DNA from: Isoptericola luteus
GTDB taxonomy: Bacteria > Actinomycetota > Actinomycetes > Actinomycetales > Cellulomonadaceae
NCBI RefSeq assembly: GCF_020297055.1
Contig: NZ_JAIXCQ010000001.1
Coordinates: forward strand, 1-64,000
DNA: 64,000 nt
Direction of reading: 5' to 3'
Part shown: piece by piece, positions 50,744 to 59,849 of the stretch
Layout: every line of letters begins with the position of its first letter
Position numbering within the stretch: position 1 is the stretch's first letter
Made by a program: the position numbers and the translations under genes
Notes under the pieces: generated by a model
Told to the model about the DNA's origin: nothing
Databases searched by the model: none
The model's input: only the letters and a program-made list of their open reading frames with translations

Positions 50744-52333
50744 GTGAGCGCACCAACCACATCAGGCAACCATCCCCCACGGGAGCAGTTCAGCGGGCAG
50801 GTCGGCTTCATCCTGTCCGCGATCGGCTCGGCCGTCGGGCTCGGCAACATCTGGCGTTTCCCGGGCGTCGCGTACGAGAACGGCGGTGGGGCGTTCCTCA
50901 TCCCGTACGTCATCGCGCTGCTGACCGCGGGCATCCCGATCCTCTTCCTGGACTACGCGCTGGGGCACCGGTTCCGGGGCGGCCCGCCCACGGTCTTCCG
51001 CCGCGTCAAGCGGTGGCTCGAGACGCTCGGCTGGTTCCAGGTGATGATCTGCTTCGTCATCGCCATCTACTACGCCGCGATCATCGGGTGGGCGCTGAGC
51101 TACTTCGTCTACTCGTTCGACCTCTCGTGGGGCGACGACACCGCGGGCTTCTTCACGGGCGACTACCTGCAGCTCTCCGACACGGCGAACGGCGGGGCCT
51201 GGTTCACCCTCGACTTCGTGCCGGCGGTGCTGATCCCGCTGGTGCTGGTGTGGCTCGCCGCGATCGTGGTGCTCGTCGCGGGCGTCGCCAAGGGCATCCA
51301 GCGCGCGAACGTCGTCTTCCTCCCGCTGCTGGTCGTCGCGTTCGGCATCCTCGTGGTGCGCTCGCTCTTCCTGGACGGCGCGGTCGACGGCCTCAACGAG
51401 TTCTTCACGCCGAACTGGACCGCCCTCGGCGACCCGAACGTCTGGATCGCGGCCTACAGCCAGATCTTCTTCTCGCTGTCCGTGGCGTTCGGCATCATGA
51501 TCACGTACGCCTCCTACCGGAAGCGGCGGGCGAACCTCACGTCCCCCGGTCTCGTGGTGGCGTTCTCGAACTCGGGGTTCGAGCTGCTCGCCGGCATCGG
51601 CGTGTTCTCCGCGCTCGGCTTCCTGGCCCACGAGCAGGGCGTCGCCGTCGGCGACCTGGAGGGGATCTCCGGCCCGATCCTGTCGTTCGTGACGTTCCCC
51701 GCCGTCGTCTCGCAGATGCCGGCCGGGCCTCTGTTCGGCGCGCTGTTCTTCGGCTCGCTCGCGATGGCCGGGTTCACGTCGCTGATCTCGATCCTGCAGG
51801 TGGTCTCCGCGTCCTTCCAGGAGAAGTTCGCGCTGCGCCGTCAGACGGCGGCACTGTGGATCGGCGTGGTCTGCGCCGTGCTGTCGGTGGTCGGCTTCTC
51901 GACCACGACCGGCCTGTTCGCGCTCGACACGATCGACAACTGGTCCAACAACATCGGCATCGTGGCGTCGGCCGTGCTCATGTGCGTCTTCATCGTCTGG
52001 GCGCTGCGCCGCGGACCGGAGCTGCGGTACCACGTCAACGCGATCTCCACGTTCCAGGTGGGCCGGTGGTGGTACGCGTGCGTCGGCGTCATCGTGCCGG
52101 CGGTCCTCGCCTACATGCTGGTGGAGCGGATCATCACCCTGGTCGAGGAGCCCTACGAGGGCTACGACCCGACCTATCTCCTGTACGTCGGCTGGGGCAC
52201 GCTCGTGGTGCTGGTGGTGGGCGCGATCGCCCTCTCGCTGCCGCGCTGGCGCCGGGACCCGGAGGACTTCGTCGCCTGGCCCCCGTTCCCCTCGTCGTCC
52301 GCGACGACGACCTCGAAGGAGGCCGCGCGATGA
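50744..52333 (+). CDS. NSS-family sodium-dependent transporter (MetP-like)
   Basis: A 529-residue neurotransmitter:sodium-symporter family protein with the canonical first helix GSAVGLGNIWRFPGVAYENGG and about twelve helices. GGAGG stands 10 nt before GTG 50744. The next gene, overlapping by four bases, encodes a MetS-type small subunit, so the pair matches the methionine/alanine importer MetPS described in Corynebacterium. Substrate assignment follows from that pairing. Confidence 0.88.
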   Translation: MSAPTTSGNHPPREQFSGQVGFILSAIGSAVGLGNIWRFPGVAYENGGGAFLIPYVIALLTAGIPILFLDYALGHRFRGGPPTVFRRVKRWLETLGWFQVMICFVIAIYYAAIIGWALSYFVYSFDLSWGDDTAGFFTGDYLQLSDTANGGAWFTLDFVPAVLIPLVLVWLAAIVVLVAGVAKGIQRANVVFLPLLVVAFGILVVRSLFLDGAVDGLNEFFTPNWTALGDPNVWIAAYSQIFFSLSVAFGIMITYASYRKRRANLTSPGLVVAFSNSGFELLAGIGVFSALGFLAHEQGVAVGDLEGISGPILSFVTFPAVVSQMPAGPLFGALFFGSLAMAGFTSLISILQVVSASFQEKFALRRQTAALWIGVVCAVLSVVGFSTTTGLFALDTIDNWSNNIGIVASAVLMCVFIVWALRRGPELRYHVNAISTFQVGRWWYACVGVIVPAVLAYMLVERIITLVEEPYEGYDPTYLLYVGWGTLVVLVVGAIALSLPRWRRDPEDFVAWPPFPSSSATTTSKEAAR

Positions 52334-52497
52334 CCACTCCCGCGATCCTGCTCATGATCCTGGCCCTGCTCATCGTGTGGGGCGGCCTCGTCGTCAGCAT
52401 CCTGGCCCTGCGGGCGCGCCCTGAGCGCGACGACCTGCCGCCCGGCGGCGAGGACGACACCCGCGACGAGGGCTCGGTCATCGTCCACGACACGTGA
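52330..52497 (+). CDS. MetS-family small membrane subunit of the NSS transporter
   Basis: A 55-residue protein with one membrane helix (AILLMILALLIVWGGLVVSI) followed by a charged tail. MTTPAI at the start and the WGGLVVSI pattern match MetS. Its ATG overlaps the transporter stop (ATGA), so the two are coupled. In the known system the small subunit is needed for transport. Confidence 0.85.
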   Translation: MTTPAILLMILALLIVWGGLVVSILALRARPERDDLPPGGEDDTRDEGSVIVHDT

Positions 52498-52513
52498 CGC
52501 GGACCTCACCTCG

Positions 52514-52579
52514 GCTCCCCGCCGAGATAGAGAGGGCTCCCCGCCGAGATAGAGAGGGCTCCCCGCCGAGATAGAGAGG
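52514..52579. repeat. three tandem 22-bp repeats after metS
   Basis: Exact units GCTCCCCGCCGAGATAGAGA + GG at 52514, 52536 and 52558. The core GCCGAGATAGAGAG is the same as in the hutI-hutG gap at 37161-37237, where the period is also 22 bp. The third unit merges into the hairpin that follows. Confidence 0.85.
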
Positions 52580-52620
52580 GGCGGACCGCACCGGTGCGGT
52601 CCGCCCCTCTCCATCTCGGC
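52565..52620. terminator. bidirectional hairpin between metS and the holin-like gene
   Basis: Arms of 28 bp with one G-T mismatch and no loop, starting GCCGAGATAGAGAGGGGCGG. It fills the gap between two convergent genes (stops at 52497 and 52622), so it can stop transcription from both sides. Confidence 0.7.
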
Positions 52621-52621
52621 G

Positions 52622-53038
52622 TCAGTCGTTCTCGCGCACCCGCTCCACGCCCTTCTTGAGGAGCACGAGGGGCAGGAGGAACGCCGCGAGCATGCCGACG
52701 AGCCAGACCACGACCGGCCCGAGGATCCAGCCCGCGGCACCGGCGACCTCCAGCCCGTCGGTGAGCAGCACGGCGAGGATGAGGGCGACGAACGTCGAGA
52801 GCAGCCCCACCGCACCCACGAGCGCCGGGGCGTTGTTCTGCGCCGCCTTGGCGAGGAACGGGGACAGGATCGCCTGCGCGAGCGCGAAGACGAGCACCGC
52901 GACGACGAAGCCCAGCGGCTCGGACCAGACGACGTTGAACGTCTCGAGGTCGAAGGCCCCGAAGATCCAGTCCGTCAGCAGGATGCCGACCGCCGCTGCC
53001 AGCAGGAAGATGCCTGCGCGAATCAGGAACCTGATCAT
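52622..53038 (-). CDS. holin-like small membrane protein
   Basis: A 138-residue protein with four hydrophobic helices (FLIRAGIFLLAAAVGILLTD, PLGFVVAVLVFALAQAILSP, GAVGLLSTFVALILAVLLTD, WILGPVVVWLVGMLAAFLLP). The layout matches the mycobacterial 4-TMS phage holin superfamily found in many actinobacterial chromosomes. Charged C-terminal tail. Function in this setting is unknown. Confidence 0.7.
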   Translation of the reverse strand: MIRFLIRAGIFLLAAAVGILLTDWIFGAFDLETFNVVWSEPLGFVVAVLVFALAQAILSPFLAKAAQNNAPALVGAVGLLSTFVALILAVLLTDGLEVAGAAGWILGPVVVWLVGMLAAFLLPLVLLKKGVERVREND

Positions 53039-53134
53039 CTTCGGAGCATAGGGAGCACCGGGCCCCCCGGCACGCCGGGAGGCGCCGGCGCTCGACGGGG
53101 GTGGCCGGCGCTCGACGGGGACGACCGCGGAAGC

Positions 53135-53475
53135 TCAGCTCTGCGCGTCGCGCCAGGCCACCCACTCCTGGGTGAGGCCCAGGTCGTAGTCGGGTCCGTC
53201 GACGCCCGTCGTGAACAGGGTGACGCCCGCGGCGACGAGGTCGTCGGCGACCTCGGACGGCGGCCGCGAGACCGCCACCGACCGTTCCACCTGCGCGGCG
53301 GTGTCCCGCCCGACGGCGCTGCCGTGCTCGTCGAGGATCGCGCTCTTGCGCGCCAGGGTCGCGGCGTCGCCGAACGAGTGCCACACGTGGGCGTGCTCGG
53401 CGACGATGCGCAGGGTCTTCTTCTCCCCGCTGCCGCCGATCAGGATCGGATGTCGCGCGTCGGTGCGGGGTTCAT
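53135..53475 (-). pseudogene. 3' remnant of an LLM-class F420-dependent oxidoreductase
   Basis: The minus strand encodes RHPILIGGSGEKKTLRIVAE, HAHVWHSFGD, and a C-terminal domain ending DLGLTQEWVAWRDAQS, the last third of a luciferase-like F420 enzyme. Upstream of ~53475 the frame no longer resembles the family and no start is found. About 200 N-terminal residues are missing, so the gene is broken. It lies next to the promoter of the amino-acid ABC operon. Confidence 0.7.
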
Positions 53476-53590
53476 GGTGACAGCGTCCCGCCTGGGCGTG
53501 ACCGACGTCATGCTGAATCGGTTGGCGAAATTCATGCGGGGCTCCGCATACTCATGAATACCCCCTCGCACGAAGATCCGGAGCACCACC

Positions 53591-54520
53591 ATGCGCACCC
53601 TTCTCTCCGTCGCAGCCTCTGCTGCCGCGCTCGTCCTGCTCGCAGGCTGCACCACGGCCTCCCAGGACGGCGGAACCACCCCGGACGCGGCTGCCGCCAG
53701 CCCTTCGCCGACGGCCTCGGGCTTCGACATGTCCACCGTCCAGGTCGACGACAAGCTCGCCGCCGCGGTCCCCGCGGAGGTCTCCGAGGACGGGATGCTC
53801 ACCATCGGCTCCGAGCTCACGTACGCGCCCGTCGAGTTCGTCGCCGTCGACGGCAAGACCCCGGTCGGCATCGACATCGACATCGCCGGCGCGGTGGCCG
53901 CCAAGCTCGGCCTGGCCCCGGACGTGCAGTCGTCCACGTTCGACGCGATCATCCCGGCCGTCGGCACCCGCTACGAGGTCGGCTTCTCCGCCTTCACGGT
54001 CACGCCCGAGCGGCTCGACACCGTGAACATGGTCAGCTACTTCAGCGCCGGCTCGCAGTTCGCCGTCGCGGCGGGCAACCCGAACGACGTCGACCCGAGC
54101 AACCTGTGCGGGCTGACGGTGGGTGTCCAGACCGGCACGGTGCAGCACGACGAGGTCGAGGCCGCCTCCGCCACCTGCGAGGACGAGGGCCAGGACGCCG
54201 TCGAGGTGCTCCCGTACGACTCGCAGGCGGACGTCGCGACCAACCTCGTGGGGGGCAAGGTGCAGGCGATGTACGCGGACTCGCCCGTCACCTCCTACGC
54301 CGTCCAGCAGTCCGGAGGCGCGATCGAGCCGATCGGTGACGTGACGGACGCGGCGCCGTACGGCGTCGTCGTCGCCAAGGAGGACGCCGAGTTCGCCGCC
54401 GTCATCCGCAGCGCGCTCCAGCGCCTCATCGACGACGGCACCCTGGACCGGATCGCCGAGACGTGGGGCAGCGAGGGCAGCGTCCTGACGACGGCAGAGG
54501 TCAACCCGGCCGCGCGCTGA
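53591..54520 (+). CDS. polar amino-acid ABC transporter substrate-binding lipoprotein
   Basis: A 309-residue binding protein with a lipoprotein signal (LVLLAGCTT). Residues ~65-300 are the type 3 solute-binding fold: GMLTIGSELTYAPVEFVAVD, GIDIDIAGAVAAKLGL, STFDAIIPAVGTRYEVGFSA, LVGGKVQAMYADSP. It captures an amino acid outside the membrane for the permease and ATPase encoded next. Confidence 0.9.
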   Translation: MRTLLSVAASAAALVLLAGCTTASQDGGTTPDAAAASPSPTASGFDMSTVQVDDKLAAAVPAEVSEDGMLTIGSELTYAPVEFVAVDGKTPVGIDIDIAGAVAAKLGLAPDVQSSTFDAIIPAVGTRYEVGFSAFTVTPERLDTVNMVSYFSAGSQFAVAAGNPNDVDPSNLCGLTVGVQTGTVQHDEVEAASATCEDEGQDAVEVLPYDSQADVATNLVGGKVQAMYADSPVTSYAVQQSGGAIEPIGDVTDAAPYGVVVAKEDAEFAAVIRSALQRLIDDGTLDRIAETWGSEGSVLTTAEVNPAAR

Positions 54521-54634
54521 TTGCTGACCGGATGACCGTGGCCGGTGACGGCGGCCGCTGACCGCCGTCGTCGGCCACCGTCGTCGGCCACCTCGACCAG
54601 CGCGTGCGCCGGCTGCCGAGCACCAGGAGGAATC

Positions 54635-55606
54635 ATGGAGTCCCTGCCCGAGCTGCTGCGCGCGCGCCCGGTGCCGCGCCCCGGCCGCTGGGTGTCCGCC
54701 GCCGTCGTGCTGGTGCTCGCCGCGATGGCTGTCAACGCGCTGGTCACCAACCCCGCGTTCCGCTGGGACACGGTGTGGCTGTACCTGCGTGACGTCATCG
54801 TGGTGCGCGGCGTCATGTGGACGCTGGTGCTCACGTTCGGCTCGATGGCGATCGCCGTCGTGCTGGCGATCCTGCTCGCCGTCATGCGGCGCGGCGACAA
54901 CCCGGTGATGAAGTCCGTCGCCTGGTTCTACATCTGGTTCTTCCGCGGGACCCCGATCTACACCCAGCTCGTGTTCTGGGGACTGATCTCGGTGCTGTAC
55001 CCGCGCCTGAGCCTCGGCGTCCCGTTCGGGCCGGAGTTCTTCGTCTTCACGACCCGCGACGTCATCACCGCGTTCTGGGCCGCCCTGCTGGGGCTCGCGC
55101 TCAACGAGGCCGCGTACCTCGCGGAGATCGTGCGCGCGGGGCTGTCGTCCGTGGACCCGGGCCAGGCCGAGGCTGCGCGTGCGCTCGGCATGAAGGACGG
55201 CAAGATCCTGCGCCGGGTGGTGCTGCCCCAGGCGATGCGCGTGATCGTGCCGCCCACCGGTAACGAGACCATCTCCATGCTCAAGACGACGTCGCTCGTC
55301 ATCGCCGTGCCGTTCACGCTCGAGCTCACGTACGCGACGAGCGCCATCGGCAGCCGCACCTACCAGCCGATCCCGCTGCTGGTCGTCGCGGCGCTGTGGT
55401 ACCTGCTCATCACGTCTCTGCTCATGGTCGGCCAGCACTTCCTGGAGCGGCACTACGGCCGCGGGTTCGACGGCGGGCGCACGGGGCGGCGAGCGGGCAG
55501 GGCACCCGGCGCCGGCCCGGGCGGTCGCGGGCGGCTCAGCAGGCAGCAGGCGATCGGCGCGGCCGGCACCACCAAGGACGACCCCTTCCTGGAGGTGACC
55601 CCATGA
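54635..55606 (+). CDS. polar amino-acid ABC permease (HisM type)
   Basis: A 323-residue permease with AGGAGG before the ATG. About six helices; the amino-acid permease motif [20 protein letters not shown] couples to the ATPase, preceded by [20 protein letters not shown]. The Gly/Arg-rich C-terminal tail extends past the last helix by ~50 residues. Its stop overlaps the next ATG (ATGA). Confidence 0.9.
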   Translation: MESLPELLRARPVPRPGRWVSAAVVLVLAAMAVNALVTNPAFRWDTVWLYLRDVIVVRGVMWTLVLTFGSMAIAVVLAILLAVMRRGDNPVMKSVAWFYIWFFRGTPIYTQLVFWGLISVLYPRLSLGVPFGPEFFVFTTRDVITAFWAALLGLALNEAAYLAEIVRAGLSSVDPGQAEAARALGMKDGKILRRVVLPQAMRVIVPPTGNETISMLKTTSLVIAVPFTLELTYATSAIGSRTYQPIPLLVVAALWYLLITSLLMVGQHFLERHYGRGFDGGRTGRRAGRAPGAGPGGRGRLSRQQAIGAAGTTKDDPFLEVTP

Positions 55607-56418
55607 CCGCGTCGGTCGCACGGGAGGAGCACGTCGGGCCGGACGGGACCATGGTGCGGGTCCGCGACCTGCACAAGGTCTTCGGACGCGGGCACGACGC
55701 GGTGCACGTGCTCAAGGGCGTCGATCTCGACGTCGCGCGCGGTTCGGTGACGGTCGTGCTCGGACCGTCCGGGTCCGGCAAGTCGACGCTGCTGCGCTGC
55801 GTCAACGAGCTGGAGGAGATCACCGCGGGCGACATCCGCGTCGGCGGAGAGCGCATGGGCTACCGGACGGACGCCAAGGGCGTCGTGCACCGGCTGCACC
55901 CCAGGGTGGTCGCCCGGCAGCGGTCCCGGATCGGCATGGTGTTCCAGCGCTTCCACCTGTTCGGCCACATGACGGCGCTGCAGAACGTCATGGAGGCACC
56001 GGTGCAGGTGCGCGGGCTGTCGAAGCGTGCCGCGCGCACCCGCGCGGTCGAGCTGCTCGACCGCGTGGGCCTCGCCGACCGTGTCGACCACTATCCGGCC
56101 CAGCTCTCGGGCGGGCAGCAGCAGCGCGTCGCCATCGCCCGCGCGCTGGCGATGGACCCCGAGCTCATGCTGTTCGACGAGCCGACGTCGGCCCTCGACC
56201 CGGAGCTGGTCGGTGAGGTCCTGGCCGTGATGCAGGACCTGGCCGCCTCAGGGATGACGATGATCGTCGTGACGCACGAGATCGGGTTCGCCCGCGAGGT
56301 CGCGGACCACGTCGTGTTCATGGACGACGGCGTGATCGTCGAGGAGGGCGCGCCCGCGGACGTGCTCGACCACCCGGCCGAGCCGCGGCTGCAGGAGTTC
56401 CTCGCCCACGTGCTGTGA
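55603..56418 (+). CDS. polar amino-acid ABC ATP-binding protein (GlnQ type)
   Basis: A 271-residue ATPase; GGAGGTGACC precedes the ATG. Walker [16 protein letters not shown], signature [17 protein letters not shown], Walker [15 protein letters not shown]-loop [13 protein letters not shown]. An insertion of ~15 residues ([15 protein letters not shown]) lies between Walker A and the Q-loop, as in several relatives. It energises uptake by the two upstream proteins. Confidence 0.93.
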   Translation: MTASVAREEHVGPDGTMVRVRDLHKVFGRGHDAVHVLKGVDLDVARGSVTVVLGPSGSGKSTLLRCVNELEEITAGDIRVGGERMGYRTDAKGVVHRLHPRVVARQRSRIGMVFQRFHLFGHMTALQNVMEAPVQVRGLSKRAARTRAVELLDRVGLADRVDHYPAQLSGGQQQRVAIARALAMDPELMLFDEPTSALDPELVGEVLAVMQDLAASGMTMIVVTHEIGFAREVADHVVFMDDGVIVEEGAPADVLDHPAEPRLQEFLAHVL

Positions 56419-56465
56419 GCGTCCGTGCACGCCGCGGCGGCCGACGCGCACGGTAGGCCACCGCG

Positions 56466-57212
56466 TCACAGGACCGAGCAGACCCCGCCCCAGTCGCGGT
56501 GGCCGATGGAGACCTTCCTCCAGAAGTGGGCGGAGTAGCCGCCGTTCTGCGTCTGCGTCTTGGAGATCGTCCGGGTGGTGCCGTTGCGCCACGACGCCGA
56601 GGAACCGGTGAGCCAGGTGCTGCCCGTGGGGCAGCCGTCCGCCGACGCCGAGACCCGGTAGATGCGAAGGAAGCCTGTCACGGTGCCGGAGCCACGGTAC
56701 TTCCAGGACGCGTAGACGCGGCCGCTGCCCTTGGACAGGCATGCCGTCCCGGGGCCCGAGGTGCTGGCGCACCGGTTCCCGGACGGCAGGTCGGTGGCGG
56801 CGAACCCGGTCGCCCCCGCGGAGCGCGATGCGCCGTCGCCCACGGACTCGAGGGCGGCGTCGGAGCAGCTCTCCGCGAGGTCGACCCGGTGTGTCACGAG
56901 GTCGGCGGGAGCACCCATCGCCACGTTGTAGTCGCGATCGACCTCGTCGGTGACCGTCACGTCCTCGAGCACGCACCCGCGCGCCTCGGAGTCCGCGGCC
57001 CAGTCGGTGGCCTTCGCGGCGGCACGCTCCTCGGCGGCCCACGCCTCCCACTCCGCCGCGGGGCTGCCCGGCTCGGGGACCCCGGGGAGGTTCGCCTGCT
57101 CCGCCACGGCGGCGGGCGTCCCCGTGCCGGGCACCAGGGCCAGACCCAGGGTGAGGACGCCTGCAGCGAGCCCGATGGCCGCGCTCCGACGGGTGGACTG
57201 GGATCGCCTCAT
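56466..57212 (-). CDS. secreted Cys-containing protein of unknown function
   Basis: A 248-residue protein with a Sec signal peptide (residues ~1-37, ending AAVAEQA). The mature part has six Cys residues likely to pair outside the cell and a beta-rich C-terminal half (GRVYASWKYRGSGTVTGFLR, then ASWRNGTTRTISKTQTQNGG). No family is recognised. It is divergent from an ECF sigma gene and could be its target. Confidence 0.65.
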   Translation of the reverse strand: MRRSQSTRRSAAIGLAAGVLTLGLALVPGTGTPAAVAEQANLPGVPEPGSPAAEWEAWAAEERAAAKATDWAADSEARGCVLEDVTVTDEVDRDYNVAMGAPADLVTHRVDLAESCSDAALESVGDGASRSAGATGFAATDLPSGNRCASTSGPGTACLSKGSGRVYASWKYRGSGTVTGFLRIYRVSASADGCPTGSTWLTGSSASWRNGTTRTISKTQTQNGGYSAHFWRKVSIGHRDWGGVCSVL

Positions 57213-57379
57213 GTCGTTCCTCGCCTCGATGTCGATTCCGTTGTCGAGCGTTCGTTCGCGTGCACGAGTCGTGGGCGAGCGTACTCAGCGAGACGGTCCA
57301 CGCAAGCCCGTGTCAACTACGGTGTAGCAGTCAGGACCCTGCCGGCAATGACAGGGTGATGGGTGGAAGGTTACGAAGC

Positions 57380-57913
57380 GTGGACGACGTCCAGGCGAGA
57401 GAGCGTCTGACCGGGCTCTGGGTGGAGCACCACGAGCCGGTCTCCCGGTTCGTCGCGCGCCGGGTCGGAGCCGGTCTCGTGGACGACATCGTCTCGGAGA
57501 CGTTCCTCGTGGCGTGGCGTCGTCTGGACGACGTCCCGGACAGCGCGCGTCCGTGGCTCTTCGGCGTGGCCAGGAACGTGCTGGCCACGCACCTTCGCAC
57601 CCACGGCCGGTGGCGGGCGCTCAGCGTCCGGCTCGAGCGCGAGCCCGAGCCGGGCCGCGAGGGAGCGGACGACGTCGCCGCCGACCGGGCCGACCTCCGG
57701 CGGGCGTGGGAGCTCCTCTCCGACGCCGACCGGGAGGTCATCGCCCTCGTCGCGTGGGACGGGCTCACGGCGGTCGAGGCGGCACACGTGCTGGGGTGCC
57801 GTCCCTCGACCTTCTCCGTCCGGCTCACGCGAGCCCGCAAGCGTCTCCTCGCCTTCTCCGAGGTGCCGAGCGAGACGGCCGAGGTCCTGCACAAGCTCCA
57901 GGAGGCGAGATGA
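57380..57913 (+). CDS. ECF-family RNA polymerase sigma factor
   Basis: A 177-residue sigma factor: region 2 (HEPVSRFVARRVGAGLVDDI, then VSETFLVAWRRLDDVP) and region 4 (LSDADREVIALVAWDGLTAV, EAAHVLGCRPSTFSVRLTRA). GTG 57380 with GGAAGG 9 nt upstream is chosen; ATG 57359 is possible. The stop overlaps the start of a membrane protein gene (ATGA), which is the typical place of an anti-sigma factor. Confidence 0.88.
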   Translation: MDDVQARERLTGLWVEHHEPVSRFVARRVGAGLVDDIVSETFLVAWRRLDDVPDSARPWLFGVARNVLATHLRTHGRWRALSVRLEREPEPGREGADDVAADRADLRRAWELLSDADREVIALVAWDGLTAVEAAHVLGCRPSTFSVRLTRARKRLLAFSEVPSETAEVLHKLQEAR

Positions 57914-58692
57914 AGTCCCCCATGATGATCGAGCTCGAGGCGCTGGACCCGGCGCGCGAGCTGCGCGCCCCGGGCGCTGCGGACGACGACGTCCTGCAGC
58001 AGATCCTGGACGCGCCGCGGACCGGCGGTGCTCCGGTGCGTCGCCCGGCCCGCACGGCGGTGCTCACGGGGGCGGCGGCCGTCGCCGCGGTGGCGGTCGC
58101 GGTGGCCGTGGTCACCAGCCCGGAGGCGCCGGCCGCGTACGCGTCGTGGACGCCCGTGCCCGCGGTGGTCCCCGCCGACGCCGTCACCGACCGCGTCGCG
58201 AGCTGTGACACGGAGGCCCACGTCGTCGACGACGCGGCGGCCGAGCCGCGGGTGGTGGACGTGGCGATGACGCCGGTGCTCACCGAGGCGCGCGGTGCGT
58301 ACACGTACGTCGTGCTCGCCGGGGACGGCGTCTTCGGCGACTGCTTCGTGACGACGGCGGCCCAGGGCCAGGACGCGGTGGGCAGCTCCACGCAGCCCGG
58401 TACGCCGATCACGGAGCCGGGCGCGCGCGAGGTGACCGTCCTCCAGGCGGGTACGACGTCCTGGTCGGAGGGCAGCACCGGCGACGGCGCGGTGACCTCG
58501 GCCTTCGGGCGGGCGGGCACCGACGTCAGCGCCGTCGAGCTGACCCTGGCGACCGGCGACACCGTCGAGGCCACCGTGCAGGACGGCTGGTGGGCCGTCT
58601 GGGCACCCGGACCCTCGTCGATCGAGACCGACGCCACGGTGACGTTCGCCGACGGCACGACGTCGGCGGTGAGGGTGGCCCCAGGGCGCTGA
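57910..58692 (+). CDS. membrane-anchored partner of the ECF sigma factor
   Basis: A 260-residue protein with ~48 cytosolic residues, one membrane helix (AVLTGAAAVAAVAVAVAVVT) and a ~190-residue extracytoplasmic domain. The N-terminal part lacks the HxxxCxxC zinc motif of classical anti-sigma factors. The coupled position suggests sigma control across the membrane. The outer domain is not recognised. Confidence 0.7.
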   Translation: MKSPMMIELEALDPARELRAPGAADDDVLQQILDAPRTGGAPVRRPARTAVLTGAAAVAAVAVAVAVVTSPEAPAAYASWTPVPAVVPADAVTDRVASCDTEAHVVDDAAAEPRVVDVAMTPVLTEARGAYTYVVLAGDGVFGDCFVTTAAQGQDAVGSSTQPGTPITEPGAREVTVLQAGTTSWSEGSTGDGAVTSAFGRAGTDVSAVELTLATGDTVEATVQDGWWAVWAPGPSSIETDATVTFADGTTSAVRVAPGR

Positions 58693-58702
58693 CGTCTCCT
58701 CG

Positions 58703-59653
58703 CTACTCGCCGTCCTCGCAGGCGATGCCGTTGCCGTTCGGGTCGAGCGCCCGGCGATAGGCGGCCTGACCCTGCGGGATCGGCGCCGCGCCGTCCTGCC
58801 GGGCCGCGTTGCAGTCCCAGTAGAACAGGGCCCCGCCGCCGGGCTTCGTCTCCGGCTGCTGGGGCTGCTGCTCCTGCTGGGTCTTCTGCTCGTCGAGCTC
58901 CTTCTGCCGGCTGGTCAGGTCGGCCTCCTTCGCGGAGGCATCCTCCTCGCGCTGCTTGACGGCCTCCTCGCGCTTCGTGACGTCCGCACGCAGGTTCTCG
59001 AGGTCCTGGCGCTCCTGCGCCGCCTCCGCGCGCAGGTTCTCGGCCTCCTGGAGCTCCGTGCGCGCGTCGACCCGCGCCTGGGCGGCGTCGGAGCTGCGCA
59101 TCATCGACACGGTGACGCCGAGGATGCACCCGAGCGCGAGGCACGCTGCCGCCACCCCGCCGATGACCATGTTGCTCGGTCGTGCGGGCCGGGCGGTGGC
59201 GGACCTGCTCCCTGCGCCGTGCCCGCCGCCGCTCCCACCGCCCGTGGGCGCGGCCGCGGCGGGTGCCGGGTCGTCGGCGCCGCCGAGCGGGATCACCGAC
59301 GCGTTGGTCCGCCGCGAGGCGCGCGTGGCCCCGGCGGGCGTCGAGAGGGTCTGCACCGGCGCGCCGACGACGGTCGTCGCGGTGGGGTCCATCGGCGCCG
59401 GCGGGGCCTGCCGCGCGGGGGCGGGCGCGGCGGTCCGCACGGGGGCGATGATGCTCGTCGCCTCGGCGGGTGCCTCCTGCCGCTGTGCACGCGAGGGTGC
59501 GGCCGCGACCGGGCGAGCCGTGGCCGCGTCGTCGACCCAGTAGTCCCACCCGGGGGGAGCCGGCGGCCAGGCGGGGTCGGGGGCCCACCCGGCGTCGGGC
59601 CGGAAGCCCGGGGGTACCTGCCAACCCGGGGGCGGATTGAATCGCACTGCCAT
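58703..59653 (-). CDS. Excalibur calcium-binding domain membrane protein
   Basis: A 316-residue protein; GGAGGAG precedes ATG 59653. Residues ~1-45 are Pro/Trp-rich (FNPPPGWQVPPGFRPDAGWA), then a Pro/Ala linker, one membrane helix (VIGGVAAACLALGCILGVTV), a coiled coil (~residues 190-265) and a C-terminal Excalibur domain (YWDCNAAR, RALDPNGNGIACEDGE), an EF-hand-like DxDxNGxxCE calcium site. It is divergent from the nuclease-helicase gene. Confidence 0.8.
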   Translation of the reverse strand: MAVRFNPPPGWQVPPGFRPDAGWAPDPAWPPAPPGWDYWVDDAATARPVAAAPSRAQRQEAPAEATSIIAPVRTAAPAPARQAPPAPMDPTATTVVGAPVQTLSTPAGATRASRRTNASVIPLGGADDPAPAAAAPTGGGSGGGHGAGSRSATARPARPSNMVIGGVAAACLALGCILGVTVSMMRSSDAAQARVDARTELQEAENLRAEAAQERQDLENLRADVTKREEAVKQREEDASAKEADLTSRQKELDEQKTQQEQQPQQPETKPGGGALFYWDCNAARQDGAAPIPQGQAAYRRALDPNGNGIACEDGE

Positions 59654-59849
59654 GACCACTCCTCCGTCGTCGAGCGGGCCCTACTATGGCGGAAACGGGC
59701 GCCCCAGGTCCACGTCGCGCCACGTCGCACCACCCGGCGCCACGTCGCGCCCCGGCCCGCCGGGCCCGGAGCCGGCGCCCGCGGGCGGCCCGGGGACCTG
59801 CGACGGGGCGGTCGGGGGCGCTGTCGGGGGCCGCTGGTAGACCGGAGTC

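Noticed and set aside
53083-53122. Two short copies of GGCCGGCGCTCGACGGGG-like sequence
   Set aside because: Only two ~20-bp copies in a short gap; too little to call a repeat family.
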